Of a DNA stretch of 64,000 nt, positions 27,063-34,933 are shown piece after piece. Under the pieces are notes generated by a model. It was not told the DNA's origin. It saw nothing but the letters and a program-made list of their open reading frames with translations, and searched no databases. The translations under genes were made by a program, and so were the position numbers. This DNA is from JAGGAG01 sp964638035 (GTDB lineage Bacteria > Gemmatimonadota > Gemmatimonadetes > Gemmatimonadales > GWC2-71-9). The stretch is taken from assembly GCA_964638035.1 (NCBI GenBank), contig CAZWXD010000015.1:14445-78444 (forward strand), written 5' to 3'. Position 1 is the stretch's first letter. Every line of letters starts with the position of its first letter.

Positions 27063-27638
27063 ATGGCGGAGCCCGCCACCGAACGGAACAGCGTCAACGA
27101 ACTCGTGGCCGAGCGCCTCTTCCGGGCGCGGACGGTCATCATCAGCGGCGAGATCAGCCAGCGGCTGGCGTCGAGCGTCACGGCCCAGCTCCTGGCGCTG
27201 GCCGCGGAGTCGAGCGACCCGATCACCGTGTTCATCAACTCGCCGGGCGGCCACGTGGAATCGGGCGACATGATCCACGACATGCTCCGCTTCCTCACCC
27301 CACGCATCCGCATGGTCGGCACCGGATGGGTGGCGTCGGCCGGGGCGCTGATCTACGTGGCCGTGCCCCGTGAGGATCGCTTCTGCCTCCCCAACACCCG
27401 CTTCCTCCTGCACCAGCCGGCCGGCGGCGCCGGCGGCACGGCGAGCGACATCCAGATCGAGGCGCGGGAGATCCTGCGGATGCGGGACCGGCTGAACCGG
27501 ATCTTCGCCCGGCAGACGGGCCAGCCCCTCGAGCGCATCGAGGAGGACACCCACCGCGATTTCTGGCTCTCCGGCGAGGAGGCCCAGCGCTACGGCATCG
27601 TGGGTCGGATCATCGAGAAGTTCGGGGACATCGCATGA
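27063..27638 (+). CDS. clpP: ATP-dependent Clp protease proteolytic subunit-like
   Basis: A 191-aa serine peptidase of the ClpP fold. The triad is intact: S92 (GWVASAGAL), H117 (FLLHQP) and D166 (HRDFWLS), each five residues before the E. coli mature-numbering positions. FINSPGGHVESGDMIHDML matches the oligomerisation/substrate region. It diverges at several usually fixed places: VASAGA where ClpP has AASMGA, PREDRFCLPNTR, and a final GIVGRI without the usual Asp. There is no clpX or tig neighbour. It may be an accessory paralogue rather than the housekeeping ClpP. Confidence 0.85.
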   Translation: MAEPATERNSVNELVAERLFRARTVIISGEISQRLASSVTAQLLALAAESSDPITVFINSPGGHVESGDMIHDMLRFLTPRIRMVGTGWVASAGALIYVAVPREDRFCLPNTRFLLHQPAGGAGGTASDIQIEAREILRMRDRLNRIFARQTGQPLERIEEDTHRDFWLSGEEAQRYGIVGRIIEKFGDIA

Positions 27639-27660
27639 TGCGGCCGGGGTGCTGAGCCCC

Positions 27661-28083
27661 ATGCAGGAGGGACCGGCCCACGCACAGGAAATCACCCGGA
27701 TCGTCACGGCGGCCATTGCGCCAGTGTTCCTCCTGTCGGGCATCGGCACCTTCATCCTGATCCTCTCCAACCGCCTGCAGCGCATCACCGACCGGATCCG
27801 CTACCTGCAGGCGCATCCCGGTCCCGACGCCGAGGTGCAGCAGCTGCTCCTCAGCCGACGGGGCCGCATCATCCACCGGGGGCTGTCCTTCCTCACGCTG
27901 AGCGGCCAGCTGGTCTGCATCATCGTGACGATCATCTTCGTGGACTTCTTCGTGGACTGGGGCGTGGAGAAGTTCGTGGCCGCCCTGTTCATCGGCACCA
28001 TGGCATGCCTCGCCGCCGCCCTCGCCTGCCTCCTGCGCGAGGTGTGGCTGGTGGGCGGCGGCTTTCCCACCGACGAGCCCTGA
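27661..28083 (+). CDS. DUF2721 membrane protein
   Basis: About 140 aa with three to four hydrophobic helices. The family pattern is clear: an opening helix IVTAAIAPVFLLSGIGTFILILSNRL, the charged loop QRITDRIRYLQ, a second charged stretch LLLSRRGRIIHRGLSFLTLS and C-terminal helices. The role of DUF2721 proteins is not established. Start is ATG 27661; a GTG at 27649 is possible. It ends one base before msrA and is probably co-transcribed with clpP and msrA. Confidence 0.82.
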   Translation: MQEGPAHAQEITRIVTAAIAPVFLLSGIGTFILILSNRLQRITDRIRYLQAHPGPDAEVQQLLLSRRGRIIHRGLSFLTLSGQLVCIIVTIIFVDFFVDWGVEKFVAALFIGTMACLAAALACLLREVWLVGGGFPTDEP

Positions 28084-28084
28084 G

Positions 28085-28630
28085 ATGCTTACCGAGGTGG
28101 CCACGCTCGGTGGCGGGTGCTTCTGGTGCCTCGAGGCGGTCTTCGAGCGGCTGGAGGGCGTGGAGCGCGTGGTGTCGGGCTATGCCGGCGGCACCAGGCC
28201 ACACCCGAGCTACGAGCAGGTGTGCAGCGGCGCCACCGGCCACGCCGAGGTGGTGCAGGTCGCCTTCGATCCCGCGCGGCTCTCCTACCGCGACCTGCTG
28301 CGCATCTTCTTCGCCATGCATGACCCCACCACCCTGAACCGGCAGGGCGCTGACCTCGGGACCCAGTACCGCTCGGTGGTGTACTACCACTCCGATGCCC
28401 AGCACGATACCGCACGCGAGGTCATCCGCGAACTCGAGGCCGATGGCACCTGGCAGGGCATCGTCACCGAGGTGGCGCCGGCCCCCGCGTTCTACCCCGC
28501 CGAGTCGTACCACCAGCAGTACTACCGGCGGAACCCGGCCGCAGGCTACTGCCAGGCGGTGATCGCCCCCAAGGTCGCAAAGCTCCGGCAGCACTATGCC
28601 GGCCGGTTGCGGCCCGCCACCACGAGCTGA
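28085..28630 (+). CDS. msrA: peptide-methionine (S)-S-oxide reductase
   Basis: Repairs the S-epimer of oxidised methionine. The 181-aa protein has the active site GGGCFWCLEAVFERLEGV (catalytic C12, with C15 in the GCFWC motif), then GYAGG, Y-x-x-V-C-SG-x-TGHAEVV, DPTTLNRQGADLGTQYRS and the C-terminal SYHQQYYRRNPAAGYC. That last Cys is in the usual resolving position. No signal peptide. It stands in a cluster of short genes, apart from the msrB near 12.4 kb. Confidence 0.95.
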   Translation: MLTEVATLGGGCFWCLEAVFERLEGVERVVSGYAGGTRPHPSYEQVCSGATGHAEVVQVAFDPARLSYRDLLRIFFAMHDPTTLNRQGADLGTQYRSVVYYHSDAQHDTAREVIRELEADGTWQGIVTEVAPAPAFYPAESYHQQYYRRNPAAGYCQAVIAPKVAKLRQHYAGRLRPATTS

Positions 28631-28632
28631 CC

Positions 28633-28917
28633 ATGCCCGAGGCGACGAACTCGTACCACCCCGCACGCTCCCTGATGCTCATCTTCGGGATGCCGCTGGT
28701 CCTGGCCGCGATCTACTACGCCTGGCTGGCCGTGCAGGTGGGGCGCACGCGCTATGCGTGGAAGGACATGGACTGGAATGGCGACGGGCGCGTCACGATC
28801 GGGGAGTACTTCGAGACCGCTGACGTGCTGGAACGGCCGGTGCAGCAGGACGGGCGCGAATGCACGGAGCTGTATTCTGCCCGCCACGGGAAGCGCTACC
28901 GCATCGAGTGCCGCTGA
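28633..28917 (+). CDS. single-pass membrane protein with one EF-hand
   Basis: A 94-aa protein. One membrane helix (residues ~14-35, LMLIFGMPLVLAAIYYAWLAV) is followed by a canonical 12-residue calcium loop: D47-W-N49-G-D51-G52-R-V54-T-I-G-E58, with the flanking Y59-F helix start. The C-terminus contains CTELYSARHGKRYRIEC, two Cys that could pair. The EF-hand therefore sits just outside the membrane, probably periplasmic. It lies two bases after msrA and seems to be in the same transcript. Ligand occupancy is predicted from loop residues only. Confidence 0.75.
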   Translation: MPEATNSYHPARSLMLIFGMPLVLAAIYYAWLAVQVGRTRYAWKDMDWNGDGRVTIGEYFETADVLERPVQQDGRECTELYSARHGKRYRIECR

Positions 28918-28935
28918 GCCGGGCGGCGCGCCGGG

Positions 28936-29619
28936 TCAGAAGGGCCGGGCGTGGCTGCCGCTGGGGCGCGCCCTGGGCCCGCGTGCGGTGCCGTCCCGCA
29001 GTCGCACGAGGGCCTGCTGGCGGCTCCTGACGTTGAGCCGGCGAAGCACCTGCTCGGCGTGATGGCGAATGGTGTGCGTGGTCAGGTCGAGGGTCCGCGC
29101 GATCTCGGCGGTGGTCTGGCCCTGCGCCAGCAGGAGGGCCACTTCGGCCTGGCGCGGACTCAGGCCAAACCGGTGCATCAGGTTCTCGGACGTAAGGCGT
29201 CGGGCCGCCCGGCGCTCCACCATGATGGTCACCCAGGTCGGCTCGACGTGCCCATCGAAGAAGATGGGGCGGATCCGCACCCGCAGGCTCCCCGAGATCG
29301 TGCCCTCGGCGCGCCACGGCTCCCCAAGCACGATGTCACCCATCCCGTTGGCCCGAACGAGCCCGAGCCTCGAGCAGGCGTCGCCCACGAGGGCGGCCGC
29401 GGCCTCACCGGGATACGCATCACGAAAGACGGAGTTGCGGGAGATGATCTCGAGTCGGAGGTCGACAATGACGACCGGGAGGACGATGGCCTCCATGCCC
29501 TGCGCCAGCGCATCGAGCTGCGCTGCGCGGACTCCCGACAGCGGTTCCCCGTGCGGAGAGTGCATCAGGGCAACATAGTAAGCGCCCCGGCCGACCCGAT
29601 AGTAGGCCATTTGACCCAT
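28936..29619 (-). CDS. LuxR-type helix-turn-helix regulator with PAS-like sensor
   Basis: A 227-aa transcription regulator. The C-terminal GerE/LuxR domain is complete: RFGLSPRQAEVALLLAQGQTTAEIARTLDLTTHTIRHHAEQVLRRLNVRSRQQALVRL. The N-terminal half (LPVVIVDLRLEIISRNSVFRDAY...GLVRANGMGDIVLG...WVTIMVERRAARR) resembles a PAS domain, so a small ligand or redox cue is plausible. No receiver domain. Start candidates ATG 29619 and 29610 both lack a good ribosome-binding site. It is downstream of and parallel to the sox-rhodanese operon, separated by 85 bases. Confidence 0.82.
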   Translation of the reverse strand: MGQMAYYRVGRGAYYVALMHSPHGEPLSGVRAAQLDALAQGMEAIVLPVVIVDLRLEIISRNSVFRDAYPGEAAAALVGDACSRLGLVRANGMGDIVLGEPWRAEGTISGSLRVRIRPIFFDGHVEPTWVTIMVERRAARRLTSENLMHRFGLSPRQAEVALLLAQGQTTAEIARTLDLTTHTIRHHAEQVLRRLNVRSRQQALVRLRDGTARGPRARPSGSHARPF

Positions 29620-29704
29620 AGGCCGCGCGGCCCATGGGTGCCACGTCCCCCGGCGGCTCGGCCCGTTTCCTCCGACCCGGCTCCCCGCTCCTCCTCGCCC
29701 CTCG

Positions 29705-30610
29705 CTACCGCTCCACCGGCAGGTCTGCCTGCCCGGCCCATTCGGTCCAGGAGCCGGGATAGATGCGGACACGCGGGTAGCCCAGGAGCGAGTGGAGGAC
29801 GAAGTACAGGTGGCTCGCCTCCGTCGCACTGTTGCAGTAGAGCACGATGTTGCGATCCGGGGTGATGCCCTGCCGGGCATATGCCGCCCGGAGGGAGTCG
29901 GGCGGGCGGAAGACCCGGCCGAATCCCTCGGTCACGAGGTCATCCTGCCAGTAGTGATTGATCGCCCACGGAATATGGCCCAGGCGCATCTGGGTGCCTT
30001 CCTCCCCGCGGAACTGCGCCGGCGGCCTGGCATCCACCAGCAGGATGCCCTTCTCGCGCGCACGCCTCACCTCGTCCAGCGTGGCGATGGCAGGGCGGAA
30101 GGTGGCCTCACGCCACCGGGCCGTCGTGGATGGCGCCTTCGTGTAGGTGCGCACGACGGGATGCCCCTCGAACTGCCACTTGTAGAAGCCGCCGTCGAGC
30201 AGGTAGACCCGCGGGTGGCCCATCGCACTGAGGATGAACGCCACGAAGGTCGCATCGATGTTGAGTGTCTCGCCCGCCCCGTACACCACCACCGGCACCC
30301 GGTGATCGAGGCCCAGCCGGCCCAGCAACACCCGGTACCAGGGCGCGTCCATGAGTTGCACCGGCACCCCGTCGCGCGAGGCACGCAGTGTCTCGACGTT
30401 CAGGTACTGGGAACCGGGAAGGTGGCCCTTGAGCCAGGTCCAGACATCGATCCGGACGTCGAGGAGCTGGACCGGCCGGCCGGCCTGCTGCCACGCAGCC
30501 AGAGAGTCGGTGGAGAGGAGGGTGGCAGGGCGCTGTGCCCATGCCCGCCCAGGCGAGACGAGAGGCGCCGTGGCGAGGAGCACGGCTGCGGCCCACGCTG
30601 CCCGCCTCAT
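29705..30610 (-). CDS. periplasmic two-domain rhodanese (sulfurtransferase)
   Basis: A 301-aa exported protein (signal peptide ending at RAWAQ) with two rhodanese modules. The N-terminal one (LLDVRIDVWTWLKGHLPGSQYLNV) has no Cys in its active loop (VVVYGAGETLN). The C-terminal one (LLVDARPPAQFRGEE) carries the catalytic Cys near residue 255 in LYCNSATEASHLYFVL. It would transfer sulfane sulfur between thiosulfate or persulfide donors and acceptors. Its ATG overlaps the stop of the metallo-beta-lactamase gene by four bases. This is the last gene of the soxYZ operon, which supports a periplasmic sulfur-shuttling role. Confidence 0.88.
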   Translation of the reverse strand: MRRAAWAAAVLLATAPLVSPGRAWAQRPATLLSTDSLAAWQQAGRPVQLLDVRIDVWTWLKGHLPGSQYLNVETLRASRDGVPVQLMDAPWYRVLLGRLGLDHRVPVVVYGAGETLNIDATFVAFILSAMGHPRVYLLDGGFYKWQFEGHPVVRTYTKAPSTTARWREATFRPAIATLDEVRRAREKGILLVDARPPAQFRGEEGTQMRLGHIPWAINHYWQDDLVTEGFGRVFRPPDSLRAAYARQGITPDRNIVLYCNSATEASHLYFVLHSLLGYPRVRIYPGSWTEWAGQADLPVER

Positions 30611-31629
30611 GGCCCTTCCCCCAGGCCCATCACCTCGCGCTCCATCTCCACGTACACGCGGTTGGCATTGCGCCGGCGCCGGGTGTTGAGCGACACCGGC
30701 CGGTCCTCGTCCACCGGGGGCAGGACGCCCAGCGCACGCGTCATCGGCACGCCTTCCTCCACCGCCAGTTTCATGGATTCCCGGAGCGCGAGGAAGTACT
30801 GGCGCGTGGCATCCACGAGGGCCGCCGGGTGGCGAACAACGGGGCCATGCCCCGGTACGACCAGTCGCGGTGCCAGGCTGTCGATCGCGTCGAGCGTGCG
30901 CAGCATGGCGCGCGAACTGCCATCCACCACCATGGGTACCGCATCGCCCACCAGCACATCGCCCGTAAAAAGGATGCGCTCGGCGGGAAGCCAGAGCATG
31001 AGGTCGCCGGCCGAATGGGCGGCACCGGGATGCCAGAGCACCAGCACGCGCCCACCCAGCGCCAGCGTGTCGGTCCCGGTGACGGGCCAGTCGGGCTCAT
31101 CGGCATACTCGAAGCCCAGCATCTCCTGCAGGCCCACCACCGCATCCCAGTCGGCGACCATCTGGTCGGGCCCGCCCTCCAGCGCCAGCACGCGCCGCTC
31201 GGGATGGGCGATCACCCTGGCCCCCGCACGCCGCAGTGCGATGGCGCCGAAGTGCATGTCGGGGTGGTGGGCGTAGAGGACCAGCCAGCGGATCGGAGCG
31301 GCGGAGATCGTCCGGATCGTGCGCACGACCGCCTCGCCCTGCATGGGGCTCGCCACGCCACCCACCACCGCGATACCACTGTCGGTGACGACAAAGCCGG
31401 CATTGGGCCGGCCTTCGACCCCTCGTCCGGTGTCACCCAGGATGGCGTAGACATCCCGGGCCAGGGTATCGAGGGGGTAAATGGTCCGGGAGGTGGTGCG
31501 GGAGAACTGGCCCCGTTGGGCAGCGGCGGGCAACACCCCGCCCACGAGTGCCACCACAAGGACGATTGGCCCCACGAACCGCACGCCCGAACGTCCGCAC
31601 GCCCGGGCGTTCGGCTGCCAGGCGCTCAT
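30607..31629 (-). CDS. exported metallo-beta-lactamase-fold protein, SoxH-like, altered metal motif
   Basis: A 340-aa MBL-fold hydrolase with a signal peptide (VLVVALVGGVLPAAAQRG). The fold's later motifs are intact: LWHPGAAHSAGDLMLWLP (His), LFTGDVLVGD (Asp) and VPGHGPV (His). The first motif, normally H-x-H-x-D-H, reads AHHPDMHFG, so the first His is displaced and Met follows the Asp; metal binding may be changed. SoxH-type and quinoprotein-relay MBL proteins commonly accompany soxYZ and rhodanese genes. It is coupled to soxZ upstream and rhodanese downstream by 4-base overlaps. Part of its N-terminus is encoded by period-8 repeats. Confidence 0.82.
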   Translation of the reverse strand: MSAWQPNARACGRSGVRFVGPIVLVVALVGGVLPAAAQRGQFSRTTSRTIYPLDTLARDVYAILGDTGRGVEGRPNAGFVVTDSGIAVVGGVASPMQGEAVVRTIRTISAAPIRWLVLYAHHPDMHFGAIALRRAGARVIAHPERRVLALEGGPDQMVADWDAVVGLQEMLGFEYADEPDWPVTGTDTLALGGRVLVLWHPGAAHSAGDLMLWLPAERILFTGDVLVGDAVPMVVDGSSRAMLRTLDAIDSLAPRLVVPGHGPVVRHPAALVDATRQYFLALRESMKLAVEEGVPMTRALGVLPPVDEDRPVSLNTRRRRNANRVYVEMEREVMGLGEGP

Positions 31630-31964
31630 GTCGCGGCGAACGAGACCTGGACCGCCTGCTCGAACACTGCGCCCTTGCTGTCCACCCACCTCATGGACAG
31701 CGGCCCTTCCCTGTCCGCGATGAGCGTGAAGCTGATGACCGGGTCCCGGCTGATGCCGGAGGTCCAGCGGAAGCGGCCGATCTCCTCGCCCGCGTAGGTG
31801 ACCGTGACGTCGCGAATGAACCACGCCGGGATCGGGTCACCGGACGCGGTGCGGAAGAAGCCCGTGTCCATCGGGTGCTGGACGATGGCGTGCACCAGGA
31901 TCTCCTGCCCCTTCGTGATGCGGGACGGGATCCGGATGCGCGCCTCCCCCACGGTGCCGTGCAT
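31626..31964 (-). CDS. soxZ: sulfur carrier complex subunit SoxZ
   Basis: A 112-aa immunoglobulin-like partner of SoxY. Family landmarks: ARIRIPSRITKGQEILVHAIVQHPMDTGFFRTASGDPIPAWFIRDVTVTYAGEEIGRF, and the final DSKGAVFEQAVQVSF. It has no signal peptide of its own, consistent with export as a complex with Tat-carried SoxY. The ATG (31964) shares one base with the soxY TGA, and its own TGA overlaps the next gene's ATG. The SoxYZ dimer carries sulfur intermediates on the SoxY swinging Cys. Confidence 0.9.
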   Translation of the reverse strand: MHGTVGEARIRIPSRITKGQEILVHAIVQHPMDTGFFRTASGDPIPAWFIRDVTVTYAGEEIGRFRWTSGISRDPVISFTLIADREGPLSMRWVDSKGAVFEQAVQVSFAAT

Positions 31965-32455
31965 CAGCCGCACCCGTTGAGGGTCACGGCGACCTTCGCA
32001 TAATCGGCCCAGAGTTCTCCGCCCGACGTCCTGGCGATGGCGCGAACCCAGGTGGTCCGCTTCATCTTGATGCGGAACTGGAGCGAGAGCCGGCCCATGG
32101 CGGGGCTCAGCTCGAACGCGGCCAGGTGCGGATCGGGGTTGTGGTCGACCACCAGGTGCACCGACTGCACGTAGTTGCCGGGTTTCATGGGGAGGTCGGC
32201 CGACTCGATCATCACGGGGACGATCCTGCCATCCTCGGCGATCAGTGGCATGTCGAGCTGGAGGTGACCACGCTGGATGGGGTTCCCCCCCGAAATTTCC
32301 CGGAGGATGCGGGCGACCTCCTCGTTGGGCACCTCGGGGTCGGGGTCGAGCACGCGTGCCGCGAGGGACCCGGGCCTGAGCACCTGACCCGCCGCGATCC
32401 CCAGGCCCAGGGCCGAGCCCTGCCGGAGAAACGCCCGCCTGGAGTTGTCCTGCAT
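31964..32455 (-). CDS. soxY: sulfur carrier SoxY with Tat signal
   Basis: A 163-aa covalent sulfur carrier. A twin-arginine signal (SRRAFLRQGSALGLGIAAG) opens the protein. The body matches SoxY (RGHLQLDMPLIAEDGRIVPVMIESA, SVHLVVDHNPDPHLAAFELSP). The C-terminal arm ends LNGCG with C162 as the sulfur-binding residue; classical SoxY ends GGCGG, so the arm is slightly divergent. No SoxAX, SoxB or SoxCD is adjacent, so the donor enzymes must be elsewhere or different. First gene of a tightly overlapping operon (soxY-soxZ-MBL-rhodanese) and divergent from the ceramide cassette. Confidence 0.9.
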   Translation of the reverse strand: MQDNSRRAFLRQGSALGLGIAAGQVLRPGSLAARVLDPDPEVPNEEVARILREISGGNPIQRGHLQLDMPLIAEDGRIVPVMIESADLPMKPGNYVQSVHLVVDHNPDPHLAAFELSPAMGRLSLQFRIKMKRTTWVRAIARTSGGELWADYAKVAVTLNGCG

Positions 32456-32594
32456 GTGTCAACAGAACAGCCGGGCCGCGAGCCTGTCAAGAACGCCGGG
32501 GATATTGCTTGTCGGCCCCCTCCCAAGTCATTACTTTGCAAGGCCATACGCCGGCAGCACCAGGGCTGGCGCTACCCTTCGAGCGTGAGGCGGC

Positions 32595-33800
32595 GTGGAC
32601 GCACCGACGGTCAACCAGATCGCCCTCTTCGAGAAGGTGCGCCAGTTCACCAAGGCGCGCGAGATCCAGGCGGCGGGCCTCTATCCCTACTTCAAGCCGA
32701 TCTCCGAGTCGGAAGACACCGTCGTCGTCATCGAGGGCAAGCAGCGCATCATGCTGGGCTCCAACAACTACCTGGGGCTCACCCACCATCCCAAGGTCCT
32801 CGAGGCGGCCGGCAAGGCGCTGCAGCGCTACGGCGCCGGGTGCACCGGCAGCCGCTTCCTGAACGGCACCCTCGACCTGCACGAGCGGCTCGAGACCGAG
32901 CTGGCCCGCTTCATGGGCAAGGAAGCCTGCCTCGTCTTCTCCACCGGCTACCAGGCCAACCTCGGCCTCATCTCGGGGCTCATCGGCCGGGGTGACATCG
33001 TCTTCCTCGACAAGCTCGACCACGCCTCCATCGTGGACGGCGCCAAGATGTCCTACGGGGAGACCGAGCGGTTCAACCACGGTGACCTCGCCGGCCTCGA
33101 GCGGAAGCTGGACAAGGTGAAGCACGGCCACGGCACCCTGATCGTGGTGGACGGCATCTACTCGATGGAAGGCGACATCGCCGACGTGCCGAACCTGGTC
33201 CGGATCGCGCACCGCCACGGCGCCGCCCTCGCGGTCGATGACGCCCACGCGCTGGGGGTCCTGGGCCCGCGCGGGGAGGGCACGGCAGCCCACTTCGGCA
33301 TGACCGACGAGGTGGACATCATCGCCGGCACCTTCTCCAAGTCCCTCGCGTCCATCGGCGGCTTCGTCGCGGCGTCCGACAGCGTCATCCACTACCTGCG
33401 GCACCACTCGCGCCCGCTCATCTTCACGGCGTCGCTGCCGCCATCCAACACCGCCGGCGTGCTGGCGGCCCTCCAGGTGCTGCAGGAAGAGCCGGAACGG
33501 CGGGACCAGCTCTGGGCCAACACCCACCGGCTGCAGAAGGGCTTCCGCGAGATGGGCTTCGACATCGGGCCCACGGAGACGCCCATCATCCCGGTCCTCA
33601 TCGGGCCGCTCGAGCGCACCTTCGTGATGTGGCGGAAGCTGTTCGATGCCGGCGTGTTCACCAACCCGGTGGCGCCGCCTGCCGTGCCGCCGTCCCAGTG
33701 CCGGCTCCGCACCAGCGTGATGGCGACGCACACCTTCGACCAGGTCGACTTCGCCCTCGAGACCTTCCGGACGATCGGACGGGAGCTGGGGGTCATCTGA
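32595..33800 (+). CDS. spt: serine palmitoyltransferase (PLP alpha-oxoamine synthase)
   Basis: Condenses L-serine with a fatty acyl thioester to 3-ketosphinganine, the first step of sphingolipid synthesis. The 401-aa cytosolic PLP enzyme shows LGSNNYLGLT, GSRFLNGTLDLHERLE, H143 (LDHASIVDG) over the cofactor ring, DDAHALG (D215-H218) and Lys249 in TFSKSLAS. Closest resemblance by eye is to Bacteroidetes SPT (GLY-x-YF-x-PI near the N-terminus, MATHTFDQ near the end) rather than to BioF or Kbl. Identity is strengthened by the two following genes. The start is GTG 32595. Confidence 0.85.
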   Translation: MDAPTVNQIALFEKVRQFTKAREIQAAGLYPYFKPISESEDTVVVIEGKQRIMLGSNNYLGLTHHPKVLEAAGKALQRYGAGCTGSRFLNGTLDLHERLETELARFMGKEACLVFSTGYQANLGLISGLIGRGDIVFLDKLDHASIVDGAKMSYGETERFNHGDLAGLERKLDKVKHGHGTLIVVDGIYSMEGDIADVPNLVRIAHRHGAALAVDDAHALGVLGPRGEGTAAHFGMTDEVDIIAGTFSKSLASIGGFVAASDSVIHYLRHHSRPLIFTASLPPSNTAGVLAALQVLQEEPERRDQLWANTHRLQKGFREMGFDIGPTETPIIPVLIGPLERTFVMWRKLFDAGVFTNPVAPPAVPPSQCRLRTSVMATHTFDQVDFALETFRTIGRELGVI

Positions 33801-33805
33801 CGCCC

Positions 33806-34933
33806 GTGTCGATCCGCCCGGTGCGTTCACGCCGGGATCTCGCTGCATTCATCGACCTGCCCTACCGCCTCTTCGACCGGGACCCCGTGTGGGTCCCGCC
33901 CTTGCGCCTCGACGTGGCCATGACGCTGGACCGGACGAAGAACCCGTTCTTCGAGCACGCCGACGCCGAGTACTTCCTGGCCGAGCGCGCGGGGCAGGTG
34001 GTGGGGCGCATCGCGGCGATCGAGAACCGGCTCCACAACGAGTTCCACGCGGATCGCGTCGGGTTCTTCGGCTGGTTCGAGAGCATCAATGACCAGGCGG
34101 TGGCCGATGCCCTGCTCGAGGCGGCGGGCGCGTGGCTTCGCGCCCGGAACCTCACCGTCATGCGCGGCCCGGCCTCCTTCTCCACCAATGACCAGTGCGG
34201 GCTGCTGGTGGACGGCTTCGAGACCCGGCCCACCCTCCTCATGCCGCACAACCCGCCCTGGTACGCCGACCTGCTGGAGCGGGCCGGCATGGTGAAGGCG
34301 AAGGACCTGCTGGTGTACCAGGGCGGAGTCGAGACGCACCACGTCCCGGTTCCCGAGCGCCTGGCACGCGGAACCGAGCTCATCCGGCAGCGGCAGGGCG
34401 TCACGCTCCGCATGCTCAACATGAAGGACTTCCCCGCCGAGGTGGAGCGGATCAAGGCGATCTACAACGCCGCGTGGGAGCGGAACTGGGGATTTGTCCC
34501 CATGACCGACCACGAGATCGACCACCTTGCCAAGGCCTTCAAGCCCGTGGTGATCCCCGACCTGGTCCCCTTCGCCGAGAAGGACGGGAAGGTCATTGCG
34601 TTCGGCCTGGTGCTCCCCGACCTCAACGTGGCGCTGCTGGGAAACCGGCGCGGCCGGCTGCTGCCCTTCCTGGCGAAGGCCCTCTGGATCATCCGCACGA
34701 AGCGCCTGCGTCGCTGTCGCATCCTGCTGCTGGGCATCCTGCCCGAGTGGCGGGGCAAGGGCGTGGACGCGATGCTCTACCACTGGATCTGGACCCATGC
34801 CGGCCAGAACCAGAAGATCTACTGGGGCGAGGCTGGCTGGATCCTCGAGGACAACGCCGCCATGAACGCGAGTCTCGAGAAGATGCAGTTCAGCGTGTAC
34901 AAGACCTACCGCCTGTACGATCGAGCGCCATGA
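33806..34933 (+). CDS. bcerS: GNAT-fold N-acyltransferase, probable bacterial ceramide synthase
   Basis: A 375-aa protein of the large GNAT family that, in the Caulobacter pathway, acylates the sphingoid amine. Visible landmarks are YRLFDRDPVWVPPLRLDV, FFGWFESINDQ, RGPASFSTNDQCGLLVDGFETRP, LMPHNPPWYADLLERAG and the acyl-CoA loop ILPEWRGKGVDAMLYHW. It is soluble, and no membrane helix is evident. GTG 33806 was chosen because it lies five bases after the spt stop and begins SIRPVRSRRDLAAFIDLPYR. The function call depends on the spt/cerR context; an ordinary acetyltransferase role is the alternative. It overlaps cerR by four bases. Confidence 0.68.
   Translation: MSIRPVRSRRDLAAFIDLPYRLFDRDPVWVPPLRLDVAMTLDRTKNPFFEHADAEYFLAERAGQVVGRIAAIENRLHNEFHADRVGFFGWFESINDQAVADALLEAAGAWLRARNLTVMRGPASFSTNDQCGLLVDGFETRPTLLMPHNPPWYADLLERAGMVKAKDLLVYQGGVETHHVPVPERLARGTELIRQRQGVTLRMLNMKDFPAEVERIKAIYNAAWERNWGFVPMTDHEIDHLAKAFKPVVIPDLVPFAEKDGKVIAFGLVLPDLNVALLGNRRGRLLPFLAKALWIIRTKRLRRCRILLLGILPEWRGKGVDAMLYHWIWTHAGQNQKIYWGEAGWILEDNAAMNASLEKMQFSVYKTYRLYDRAP

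Noticed and set aside
32595..33800. Alternative call of the PLP enzyme as BioF or Kbl
   Set aside because: The GLYPYFKPI and MATHTFDQ segments and the following bcerS/cerR-like genes fit serine palmitoyltransferase better; no bio or tdh genes are near.
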